Part shown: one piece after another, positions 33,501 through 43,649 of the stretch
Numbering within the stretch: the first letter of the stretch is position 1
Layout: the number at the start of each line of letters is the position of its first letter
The notes under the pieces: model-generated
Database searches by the model: none
What the model was told of the DNA's origin: nothing
Seen by the model: the letters and a program-made list of their open reading frames with translations, nothing else
Source: Euglena gracilis
Taxonomy: Eukaryota; Euglenida; Euglenophyceae; Euglenales
Direction of reading: 5' to 3'
Assembly: GCA_039621445.1 (NCBI GenBank)
Contig: CP154957.1
Coordinates: 45,194,309 to 45,258,308, forward strand
DNA: 64,000 nt
Program-made: the position numbers and the translations under genes

Positions 33501-36500
33501 GGGGGCAAATCCCTTGTGTAACCCAACTGATTTGGGGGGCAAATCCCTTTTGTTGCCCAACTGTTCGAGGGCCCCAAAATAACAAAATCCCTTGTGTTAC
33601 CCACCCGTTTTGGGGGGCAAATCCCTTGTGTTACCCACCCGTTTTGGGGGGCAAATCCCTTTTGTTGCCCAACTGTTCGAGGGCCCCAAAATAACAAAAT
33701 CCCTTGTGTAACCCAACTGATTTGGGGGGTATATCCCTTTTGTTGCGCAACTGTTCGAGGGCCCCAAAATAACAAAATCCCTTGTGTTACCCACCCGTTT
33801 TGGGGGGGCAAATCCCTTGTGTAACCCAACTGATTTGGGGAGCAAATTACTTTTGTTGCCCAACTGTTCGAGGGCCCCTAAATAACAAAATCCCTTGTGT
33901 TACCCACCCGTTTTGGGGGGCAAATCCCTTGTGTAACCCAACTGATTGGGGGGCATATCCCTTTTGTTGCGCAACTGTTCGAGGGCCCCAAAATAACAAA
34001 ATCCCTTGTGTTACCCACCCGTTTTGGGGGGCAAATCCCTTGTGTAACCCAACTGATTTGGGGGGCAAATCCCTTTTGTTGCCCAACTGTTCGAGGGCCC
34101 CTAAATAACAAAATCCCTTGTGTTACCCACCCGTTTTGGGGGGCAAATCCCTTGTGTAACCCAACTGATTGGGGGGCAAATCCTTTTTGTTGCCCAAATG
34201 TTCGAGGGCCCCAAATAACAAAATCCCTTGTGTTACCCACCCGTTTTGGGGGGCAAATCCCTTGTGTAACCCAACTGATCTGGGGGGCAAATCCCTTTTG
34301 TTGCCCAACTGTTCGAGGGCCCCTAAATTATGTAAAAATCGTGAGCATAACCCGTATTCAGGCCGTATAACGGGTCATGGGCGCTTTGGGGGGCAAATCC
34401 CTTTTGTTGCCCAACTGTTCGAGGGCCCCAAAATAACAAAATCCCTTGTGTTACCCACCCGTTTTGGGGGGCAAATCCCTTTTGTTGCCCAACTGTTCGA
34501 GGGCCCCAAAATAACAAAATCCCTTGTGTTACCCACCCGTTTTGGGGGGCAAATCCCTTGTGTAACCCAACTGATTTGGGGGGCAAATCCCTTTTGTTGT
34601 CCAACTGTTCGAGGGCCCCAAAATAACAAAATCCCTTGTGTTACCCACCCGTTTTGGGGGGCAAATCCCTTTTGTTGCCCAACTGTTCGAGGGCCCCAAA
34701 ATAACAAAATCCCTTGTGTTACCCACCCGTTTTGGGGGGCAAATCCCTTGTGTAACCCAACTGATTTGGGGGGCAAATCCCTTTTGTTGCCAACTGTTCG
34801 AGGGCCCCAAAATAACAAAATCCCTTGTGTTACCCACCCGTTTTGGGGGGCAAATCCCTTGTGTTACCCACCCGTTTTGGGGGGCAAATCCCTTTTGTTG
34901 CCCAACTGTTCGGGGGGCCCCAAAATAACAAAATCCCTTGTGTTACCCACCCGTTTTGGGGGGCAAATCCCTTGTGTTACCCACCCGTTTTGGGGGGCAA
35001 ATCCCTTTTGTTGCCCAACTGTTCGAGGGCCCCAAAATAACAAAATCCCTTGTGTAACCCAACTGATTTGGGGGGCAAATCCCTTTTGTTGCCCAACTGT
35101 TCGAGGACCCCTAAATAACAAAATCCCTTGTGTTACCCACCCGTTTTGGGGGGCAAATCCCTTGTGTAACCCAACTGATTGGGGGAGCAAATTCCTTTTG
35201 TTGCCCAACTGTTCGAGGGCCCCTAAATAACAAAATCCCTTGTGTTACCCACCCGTTTTGGGGGGCAAATCCCTTGTGTAACCCAACTGATCTGGGGGGC
35301 AAATCCCTTTTGTTGCCCAACTGTTCGAGGGCCCCTAAATTATGTAAAAATTGTGGGCATAACCCGTATTCAGGCCGTATAACGGGTCATGGGCGCTTTG
35401 GTGGGCAAATCCCTTTTGTTGCCCAACTGTTCGAGGGCCCAAAATAACAAAATCCCTTGTGTTACCCACCCGTTTTGGGGGGCAAATCCCTTGTGTAACC
35501 CAACTGATTTGGGGGGCAAATCCCTTTTGTTGTCCAACTGTTCGAGGGCCCCAAAATAACAAAATCCCTTGTGTTACCCACCCGTTTTGGGGGGCAAATC
35601 CCTTGTGTAACCAAACTGATTTGGGGGGTAAATCCCTTTTGTTGCCCAACTGTTCGAGGGCCCCAAAATAACAAAATCCCTTGTGTTACCCACCCGTTTT
35701 GGGGGGCAAATCCCTTTTGTTGCCCAACTGTTCGAGGGCCCCAAAATAACAAAATCCCTTGTGTTACCCACCCGTTTTGGGGGGCAAATCCCTTGTGTTA
35801 CCCACCCGTTTTGGGGGGCAAATCCCTTTTGTTGCCCAACTGTTCGAGGGCCCCTAAATAACAAAATCCCTTGTGTTACCCACCCGTTTTGGGGGGCTAA
35901 TCCCTTGTGTAACCAAACTGATTTGGGGGGGTAAATCCCTTTTGTTGCCCAACTGTTCGAGGGCCCAAAATAACAAAATCCCTTGTGTTACCCACCCGTT
36001 TTGGGGGGCAAATCCCTTGTGTAACCCAACTGATTTGGGGGGCAAATCCCTTTTGTTGCCCAACTGTTCGAGGGCCCCAAAATAACAAAATCCCTTGTGT
36101 TACCCACCCGTTTTGGGGGGCAAATCCCTTGTGTTACCCACCCGTTTTGGGGGGCAAATCCCTTTTGTTGCCCAACTGTTCGAGGGCCCCAAAATAACAA
36201 AATCCCTTGTGTAACCCAACTGATTTGGGGGGTATATCCCTTTTGTTGCGCAACTGTTCGAGGGCCCCAAAATAACAAAATCCCTTGTGTTACCCACCCG
36301 TTTTGGGGGGCAAATCCCTTGTGTAACCCAACTGATTTGGGGAGCAAATTACTTTTGTTGCCCAACTGTTCGAGGGCCCCTAAATAACAAAATCCCTTGT
36401 GTTACCCACCCGTTTTGGGGGCAAATCCCTTGTGTAACCCAACTGATTGGGGGGCATATCCCTTTTGTTGCGCAACTGTTCGAGGGCCCCAAAATAACAA

Positions 36501-38385
36501 AATCCCTTGTGTTACCCACCCGTTTTGGGGGGCAAATCCCTTGTGTAACCCAACTGATTTGGGGGGCAAATCCCTTTTGTTGCCCAACTGTTCGAGGACC
36601 CCTAAATAACAAAATCCCTTGTGTTACCCACCCGTTTTGGGGGGCAAATCCCTTGTGTAACCCAACTGATTGGGGGAGCAAATTCCTTTTGTTGCCCAAC
36701 TGTTCGAGGGCCCCTAAATAACAAAATCCCTTGTGTTACCCACCCGTTTTGGGGGGCAAATCCCTTGTGTAACCCAACTGATCTGGGGGGCAAATCCCTT
36801 TTGTTGCCCAACTGTTCGAGGGCCCCTAAATTATGTAAAAATCGTGAGCATAACCCGTATTCAGGCCGTATAACGGGTCATGGGCGCTTTGGGGGGCAAA
36901 TCCCTTTTGTTGCCCAACTGTTCGAGGGCCCCAAAATAACAAAATCCCTTGTGTTACCCACCCGTTTTGGGGGGCAAATCCCTTTTGTTGCCCAACTGTT
37001 CGAGGGCCCCAAAATAACAAAATCCCTTGTGTTACCCACCCGTTTTGGGGGGCAAATCCCTTGTGTAACCCAACTGATTTGGGGGGCAAATCCCTTTTGT
37101 TGTCCAACTGTTCGAGGGCCCCAAAATAACAAAATCCCTTGTGTTACCCACCCGTTTTGGGGGGCAAATCCCTTTTGTTGCCCAACTGTTCGAGGGCCCC
37201 AAAATAACAAAATCCCTTGTGTTACCCACCCGTTTTGGGGGGCAAATCCCTTGTGTAACCCAACTGATTTGGGGGGCAAATCCCTTTTGTTGCCCAACTG
37301 TTCGAGGGCCCCAAAATAACAAAATCCCTTGTGTTACCCACCCGTTTTGGGGGGCAAATCCCTTGTGTTACCCACCCGTTTTGGGGGGCAAATCCCTTTT
37401 GTTGCCCAACTGTTCGGGGGCCCCAAAATAACAAAATCCCTTGTGTTACCCACCCGTTTTGGGGGGCAAATCCCTTGTGTTACCCACCCGTTTTGGGGGG
37501 CAAATCCCTTTTGTTGCCCAACTGTTCGAGGGCCCCAAAATAACAAAATCCCTTGTGTAACCCAACTGATTTGGGGGGCAAATCCCTTTTGTTGCCCAAC
37601 TGTTCGAGGACCCCTAAATAACAAAATCCCTTGTGTTACCCACCCGTTTTGGGGGGCAAATCCCTTGTGTAACCCAACTGATTGGGGGAGCAAATTCCTT
37701 TTGTTGCCCAACTGTTCGAGGGCCCCTAAATAACAAAATCCCTTGTGTTACCCACCCGTTTTGGGGGGCAAATCCCTTGTGTAACCCAACTGATCTGGGG
37801 GGCAAATCCCTTTTGTTGCCCAACTGTTCGAGGGCCCCTAAATTATGTAAAAATCGTGGGCATAACCCGTATTCAGGCCGTATAACGGGTCATGGGCGCT
37901 TTGGGGGGCAAATCCCTTTTGTTGCCCAACTGTTCGAGGGCCCCAAAATAACAAAATCCCTTGTGTTACCCACCCGTTTTGGGGGGCAAATCCCTTTTGT
38001 TGCCCAACTGTTCGAGGGCCCCAAAATAACAAAATCCCTTGTGTTACCCACCCGTTTTGGGGGGCAAATCCCTTGTGTAACCCAACTGATTTGGGGGGCA
38101 AATCCCTTTTGTTGTCCAACTGTTCGAGGGCCCCAAAATAACAAAATCCCTTGTGTTACCCACCCGTTTTGGGGGGCAAATCCCTTTTGTTGCCCAACTG
38201 TTCGAGGGCCCCAAAATAACAAAATCCCTTGTGTTACCCACCCGTTTTGGGGGGCAAATCCCTTTTGTTGCCCAACTGTTCGAGGACCCCTAAATAACAA
38301 AATCCCTTGTGTTGCCCACCCGTTTTTGGGGGCAAATCCCTTGTGTAACCCAACTGATTTGGGGGGCAAATCCCTTTTGTTGCCC
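30578..38385. repeat. Satellite array with higher-order structure (77/112-bp units built of about 36-bp submonomers)
   Basis: The array opens with about four 76-bp units, then 112-bp units made of three submonomers. Each starts AAATCCCTTNTGT and contains ACCCACCCGTTTTGGGGGGC, ACCCAACTGATTTGGGGGGC or GCCCAACTGTTCGAGGGCCC. A 65-bp insert (ATTATGTAAAAATCGTG...GGGCGC) occurs six times with start spacings 1,012, 1,570, 1,012, 1,491 and 1,012 bp. The array therefore repeats as a roughly 2.5-kb higher-order unit. Every unit carries AATAACAAAATCCCTTGTG. Long open frames in all frames reflect lack of stops in the repeat, not genes. Confidence 0.95.
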
Positions 38386-38389
38386 AGCC

Positions 38390-38580
38390 TAGGGTTGCAG
38401 GGGTGGGAGGTCGTGGGGTGGGCCGACCCTAAGTTGACCCTAGGGTCGGCCCACGACCCTAAGTCGACCCTAAGCCGGCGACCCTAGGGTCGGCCCACTA
38501 GGGGGGTCTCCCGGACGGCTCCTTGGGCGACCTTTGGCGACCTTTGGCGACCGTGGGCCGACCGTAGGGTCGGCCCACAA
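38390..38580. repeat. GGTCGGCCC-rich inverted arm, right
   Basis: Inverted partner of 30,105-30,370, sharing GGCGACCTTTGGCGACC and GGGTCGGCCCAC units. Confidence 0.85.
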
Positions 38581-38830
38581 CCCCCCCCCCCAGGCCAGAT
38601 CTACCCCCCTGGCGAGGGGGTCCGGCTAGGGGGGGGGGGGAGGGGGGGGTAAATGGCGTGGCGAGCCCCTCGGAGAGTGGGGGGGGGTGGGGTGTACCAA
38701 CCCCCCGATCATTTGGTTTCCGAGGTTTTCATCAGGTGGAATATGCAGGCACTGCCCAAACCTTTCAAGCTGCCAGTGTAACGGTGCTCCGTCTCTCCGT
38801 CAACAGTGATCAGGGACAAGCCGTATTTTA

Positions 38831-39212
38831 CCGTCCCTCACCCCCCCCTGCCTATTTGGCTAATGGTCGGGCTCCTTCGGACCCCCTATTAGCCAATTAG
38901 GGGGGGGGGACAATTAGGGGGGGTTACCCCGGCCAATGGCCAATACCCCCCCCATATTGTCCCCCCCCATATTGTCCCTCGGCCCCGGCCGACGGGGGTT
39001 TTTTTTTGGCTCGGCCAATGAAATTCCTTTGGTACCCCCATATTGTCCCCCCCCATATTGTCCGGTCGGGCCTCCCGGGGGGAGGTCGGTGGGACAATAG
39101 GGGGGGGGGGTGGTAAGCCTGACCCCCCCCCCTAATTGGCTAATGGACCGTCCAACGGGACCCCCAATTAGCCAATTAGTGGGGGGGGGGCAAATAGGGG
39201 GGGGGGTGAGGG
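38831..39212. mobile_element. Family D copy 2, interrupted by a family A element
   Basis: Matches 28,103-28,293 on both sides of the insertion. The right end GGTGAGGG is followed by TA (39,213). At the left, four extra bases sit between TA and CCCTCACC. Confidence 0.8.
38946..39113. mobile_element. Family A copy 2, inserted into family D
   Basis: TA lies at 38,944-38,945 and 39,114-39,115. Removing the element and one TA gives GGCCAATAAGCCTGACC, found intact at 28,202-28,218. The element is in the reverse orientation to copy 1, and its left end has lost the usual CCA. Confidence 0.9.
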
Positions 39213-39239
39213 TAGTCAGGTGCCGACCCCAGAGGGGTA

Positions 39240-39500
39240 GCTACATCCTGGGGGGGTCGACCATGGTCCACCCACGGTCGCCCTCGGTCGCCCTCGGTCG
39301 CCCTCGGTCGTGGGGGTCGACCGAGGCCAGGCCGTATTCGGTCGTGGGGGTCGACCGAGGGCGACCATGGTCGACCCCCACCCCACGACGGGAAACCCCC
39401 CCCCATTGCGGGGGGCGACCATGGTCGACCCCCACCCCACGACGGGAAACCCCCCCAAGGGGGGGCGACCATGGTTGACCCCCACCCCACGACGGGAACC
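39240..39500. repeat. Short array of CGACCATGGTCG units
   Basis: GGTCGCCCTCGGTCG units, then three units of CGACCATGGTCGACCCCCAC / CCACGACGGG. Same family as 43,650-44,850. Confidence 0.85.
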
Positions 39501-39519
39501 CCCCCCCTTTCGAAGGCGT

Positions 39520-40875
39520 CGACCTGTCGTTGTTCTCCCTCGGCCCACCGCGACCATCGACCTGTCGCTGTTCTCTCTCGGTCCACCGCGGCCGTCGTCC
39601 TCTTGCTGTTCTCACCCCGCCATCGACCCCGGAGCTCCTCTCGGGCCCCAGCAGGGTTATTGAGCCCCACACGATTTATTGTGCCGGCCCATACCATCAT
39701 CCCTGTCTCCCGCCTTTTGTTCGTTCTCTGTCATGCTGCCGCCGGCATCCTTCTGAGTCCGTGAGCCTCCATCCGCTTTCTGGTTCTGCAATCTGATCAA
39801 ATTGGAAATAACCTCCCTATGATGGACTGTCCAGGGGTGGCGCTGGATTTTATACCCACCGACCCCACCCCCAATGGCTTTTGATGCCCAGCAGCTAGTT
39901 GGTGGCCCTGCTTTCCTTCTCCCCCCTTTTTTAAAGGGCCCTGATGCTCCCCTCCCCCGCTTAACTGTGCGAGATAACCCCACGGGGGTGGAGGTGTCCA
40001 ACCTACAAGCTGCCCGGGTCGCCCTCCGCTCCTGGAGAGAGCACCTTGTCGAGACAGTGATTTCCCCCTGCCGCGGCCTTTTGCACCCCCCAACCCTGCT
40101 GGTTTTGCCAGGCCCTGTCCTTCCTGCGCTGGAGATCGAATCCCCCCTCCCCCTGCACACACCACCCCACATACACTGGCGACTAAGCCAGGCTGCTGCC
40201 CCCCACCCCCCAGACACCCGGCCTAGGCTCCAGGACATCCTCCCCCTGAGCAACACCCCTCACGCATCCTGGCCTAACTCTGACCACATCTGCTTGACCT
40301 GAGTGCGAACTGGTCGTTGATATACGGGGTCATTGGATGCTTTGGCATCTGGCTGAGCGTTGCCCGAGGCCTTGTCAACGACGCCAGGTTGGACCTCCTG
40401 TCGGCGAGCTCGCTAGAGTTTCCCTGGCGGCCGCTCTGTGAAGGCGTTGGGCAGGCATCTTCCTGCCACCATAACTCTGATCAGGGCGGTAGGCAGACCA
40501 CACCCGCCTCCCCTCCCCCTGCTAAAGGTGACTGATGGGTAGTGCTATGCAGCGTGACCTGGCCCCCGAACCGAGCCTCTCGCCCAACGAGGGTGACATG
40601 CTCCAACGGCTGTGCCAGCTGCACTCCTGGCCAGCAGCCGCAGACGCCCTCCGCCGAGCCGCCGCCCGGGACCACGGGATTTGCGCTGGGCTTTCAAGGG
40701 GGACTGCTGGCCACCCTGCCCGGAGGGCTGCCAGTCCCCACTTGCTGGCCTCTGGCTTTGTCCATGGCAGGCTGGGACCTCTCCCGAGGCAAGCAAAACT
40801 TCATCCTCCCTCTGGCGGGGTCCAGGGAAGACCTTTCCAACTTACCCTCACAGAGACCTAGGATGGTGTTGGTGG
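39520..40875 (+). other. Normal-complexity DNA with coding-like open frames, unassigned
   Basis: Frames at 39,874-40,302 (LTVRDNPTGVEVSNLQAARV) and 40,650-40,870 (GFALGFQGGLLATLPGGLPV) look more protein-like than repeats. They are rich in proline and leucine and show no known domain. A comparable stretch resumes at 42,780-43,230 beyond a family B insertion. This may be one old gene broken by insertions, or just GC-rich DNA. Confidence 0.25.
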
Positions 40876-40908
40876 ATTGTACTAACGGGTCAAAACCGCC
40901 GACTTTTA

Positions 40909-41085
40909 CCACCCCCCCCCCCTTATTGTCCCACCGACCTCTCCGCAGGAGGCCCGACCGGACAAGAAGGGGGGGGCACAAGAAGGGGGTACCAAAAGAT
41001 TTTCGTTGCCCGGTCCAAAAATTCCCCCGGCCGCCGGGGCCCAGGGAAAATAAGGGGGGGGGGACAATAAGGGGGGGGGGGGTGG
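40909..41085. mobile_element. Family A copy 3, inserted into family B
   Basis: TA lies at 40,907-40,908 and 41,086-41,087. Removal restores CCGCCGACTTTTAAGCCCC, present uninterrupted at 51,845-51,863. It starts CCACCCCCCCCCC then TTATTGTCCC and ends with a G run then GTGG. Confidence 0.95.
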
Positions 41086-41319
41086 TAAGCCCCCCCCCTG
41101 GGAAATTTTTTTTGTCTAAATCACCTCAACACCAGTCAAAACCCACCCAAATGGCTCCAGAACCCCCCAATCGGGGGTGAATATGCAAAAAAATTGGGGG
41201 AAAATGTCCATTTTGGGCCACTTTTGACAAAAGTACACCTCTCCCCATTGAATTTTCAATAAAAGTCAAAATTTGCACAAAAAAAGGGTCTTATCCCTCC
41301 AAGTCTATTGCCAACAGAA

Positions 41320-41790
41320 GGGATTTTGTTATTTGAGGGGGGGCCGGGGGGGGGGGGGGCGGCCCCCCCCCCGCCTATGCCAAAGTAAGCCACAAAAACG
41401 ACTTAGCCCCCGAGTATGTTGCCAACACAGAAGGGATTTTGTTATTTGAGGGGGGGGGTGCGGGGGGGGGGCGGAGCCCCCCCGCCTATGCCAAAGTGAG
41501 CCACAAAAACAACTTAGCCCCCGAATATGTTGCCAACACAGAAGGGATTTTGTTATTTGAGGGGGGGGTGCGGGGGGGGCGGAGCCCCCCCCGCCTATGC
41601 CAAAGTGAGCCACAAAAACGACTTAGCCCCCGAGTATGTTGCCAACACAGAAGGGATTTTGTTATTTGAGGGGGGAGGTGCGGGGGGGGGGGGGCGGAGC
41701 CCCCCCCGCCTATGCCAAAGTGAGCAACAAAAACGACTTAGCCCCCGAGTATGTTGCCAACACAGAAGGGATTTTGTTATTTGAGTCTCG
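41320..41790. repeat. Tandem satellite, about 110-bp period
   Basis: Units contain GAAGGGATTTTGTTATTTGA, a long G run, CCCCCGCCTATGCCAAAGT and AGCCCCCGAGTATGTTGCCA. About four units. Confidence 0.95.
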
Positions 41791-42239
41791 GATTGGGGTG
41801 GAGGGGGGAGTTTTCTGCCTCTCGTGATGCGGAACGCAGATTGCAGATTGCATTTCTAAAGGATTTTAATGTAATCCCTGTTTCATCATTGGTTTTTTAC
41901 CCCTCCGGACCCCCATCAAGGGCCCACCGACCCCCCACTGACCAAAGATTTCCATCTGGGGGTGTTTATTTAGGCGTAAGACACTTATTTGGACCCATCC
42001 GGACCATTTCCGGGTGATTTGGGCCCGCCACAGACCATTTTTATGACCGCCGACTAGCCACCGACTAGTTTCCATTGGATTTTGTTCATGGGGGGGGGGG
42101 GCTTAAAAGTCGGCGGTTTTGACCCGTTAGTACATTAGAGTGGGTAGTCGGCCGACTAGTCGGCCGACTACCCACTACCCCCCCCCTACCCACTACCCCC
42201 CCCCCCCCCAGTCTACCGCCTTGCGCCCACCTCCGGCCT

Positions 42240-42760
42240 AAAGGACCCCCCAAATGCTCAATTAAGGGGGGGGGTCAAATAAGGGGGGGGGGCAAAAATT
42301 TGGCTTTGAGAGAGGCCAAAAAAAAAAAATTGGCGCCTTCGGCGCCTTAAAAAAATTTTCCCCCGGACCCAAATGCTCAATTACCATCCCCCCCCCATTA
42401 TGTACCCCCCCATTGTACCCCCTGGGGGGGGGGGAGGTACATAATGGGGGGGGGGGGGCTGGGCTCAATGTCAAAACGGTTTTTCTAAGGAACTTCTTGC
42501 TCAAAGATCAACGTTTTTGGGACGTTTTCAAAAAGTGATATTTGGCAAATGTGCTTAAAATAGACCAGTTTTTGCGAACATCCAAAAACATGCCAAAAAT
42601 GACCCCTTTTGGGCTGTCCGGGGGTCGGGTCTGGGAAGGGACCTGGGTACCCCCCCCCATTGTGTACCTCCCCCCTTATGTACCCCCCCCCGTTTCGGCC
42701 TCCCGGGAGGAGGTACATAATGGGGGGGGATGGTAAGGGGGGGGTCAAATAAGGGGGGGG
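42240..42760. mobile_element. Family E element, interrupted by a family C element
   Basis: Family E contains GCTCAATTAAGGGGGGGGTC and CAAATAAGGGGGGG near its ends and a GGCGCCTTCGGCGCC hairpin in the middle. Its terminal unit occurs twice: intact at 42,255-42,290 and interrupted at 42,371/42,734. Confidence 0.75.
42384..42733. mobile_element. Family C element (CCATCCCC ends, TA-flanked), inserted into family E
   Basis: TA lies at 42,382-42,383 and 42,734-42,735. Removal restores GCTCAATTAAGGGGGGGGTC, found at 42,257-42,276. The ends are CCATCCCCCCCCC then ATTATGTACC and the inverse. The interior is the same core as family F (GACCCCTTTTGGGCTGTCCG). Confidence 0.9.
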
Positions 42761-42779
42761 GGGTAGTGGTACCCCTAAT

Positions 42780-43340
42780 ACTGAACACCCGGCAAACTGT
42801 ACCTCCACGGCACCAGTTGTGGAGACATATTTGGAACCTTCCCAGTGCCCCCACGAGGAGACCACCTTCAGCAACCCCCTCATCCGCCCACTCCACACCC
42901 CGCCCCCGGGTCCTGCAATGCCACCCCCAGCCCGCCAGCCAGCTGAACGATCCCCGGCAGCAGCTACTTGCCCCCCCCCCTGGAGGGCGTGCCAGCGGCC
43001 GTCCTCCCAGGGCTCCAATGCCCCATCCCCCCGGCAGCAGGCCGGCCTTGCAGCCCAGCCCCGCCACGCCCAGCCGCCCTGTCCCTCACTCCCTCTACCC
43101 CCTCTACACCGCCTCCGAGCACGCACTCGGCCTGTTGGGACCCGGGGCCAACCCGTGCCATTGCCCATGCGCTGCCGGGCAGCCGGTGTCAGGCTGTATT
43201 TTAGTTGGGTGCTGACCCCACCCCGGGGGGGGGGGGTGCCTGCCTGGGCAAGGCACTCCAAATCCGACCCCTAAAAAATAGTCTGGCTGGTGTCGGACGT
43301 GGCTCACCCCACTCACTCCCACCACCCCACCCTGTACCAC
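42780..43340. other. Coding-like, proline-rich stretch; unassigned
   Basis: See 39,520-40,875. The plus frame reads VVETYLEPSQCPHEETTFSN followed by a proline-rich tail. No domain was recognised. Confidence 0.25.
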
Positions 43341-43352
43341 GCTCATCATGGA

Positions 43353-43554
43353 CCACCCCCCCCCCCTTTATTGTTCCCCCCCCTTTATTGTCTCTGGGCT
43401 TCCCCCCGGCCGACGGGGCGGTTTTTTTTTTTTTTTTTTTTTTTTGGCCCTGGCCAATTAAATTCCTTCGGTACCCCTTTATTGTCCCCCCCCTTTATTG
43501 TCCGGTCGGGCCTCCTGGGGGCAGGTCGGTGGGACAATAAAGGGGGGGGGGTGG
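43353..43554. mobile_element. Family A copy 4
   Basis: It starts CCACCCCCCCCCC then TTTATTGT and ends with a G run then GTGG. TA follows at the right (43,555), but the left flank reads GA. Contains a 26-base T run and GGTCGGGCCTCCTGGGGGCA. Confidence 0.8.
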
Positions 43555-43649
43555 TAGGCCCCTTGGAGGCAGGGCCATGGTGCCCTGTCGACCTTGGGCA
43601 TTGCAGTGAAGTGGGGCGCTTCTAATCCTAATCCTAATTCCCCCCTTTC

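Larger units (their letters stand above)
29924..38706. mobile_element. Giant (8.8-kb) family H element carrying a satellite array
   Basis: It starts GGGGGGTTGGTAC and ends GTACCAACCCCCC. GAT is duplicated directly outside (29,921-29,923 and 38,707-38,709). Its two ends match the two ends of the 224-bp element at 57,473-57,696 in swapped order: left GCCGTGGCGAGGGGGTCC, right the GGGGCTCGCCACGCCATTTA type read inward. Inside both ends, 30,105-30,370 and 38,390-38,580 are long inverted repeats rich in GGGCCGACCCTAGGGTCG. The remaining 7.8 kb is satellite. No transposase was found, so it would need one supplied from elsewhere. Confidence 0.85.
40880..42230. mobile_element. Palindrome-ended element (family B), copy with nested family A element
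   Basis: The left part reads TACTAACGGGTCAAAACCGC; the right end (42,095-42,230) is its inverted counterpart with TAGTCGGCCGACTA palindromes, ending CCAGTCTACCGCC. The interior matches 51,767-52,715 almost base for base (CCACCCAAATGGCTCCAGAA; CAATCGGGGGTGAATATGC). An array of about 110-bp units lies at 41,320-41,790. Confidence 0.85.

Noticed and set aside
30578-38385. CRISPR-like array
   Set aside because: Units are repeats of each other throughout, with no unique spacers, and the context is eukaryotic.
30578-38385. Calling the array a centromere
   Set aside because: Higher-order structure is suggestive, but the array lies inside an element with target duplications, and no chromatin or copy-number evidence is available.
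30589-38487. Many long open reading frames in all frames through the satellite
   Set aside because: The 112-bp unit lacks stops and its length is not a multiple of three, so every frame is open. Repeated peptide units follow from the DNA repeat; there is no independent sign of coding.
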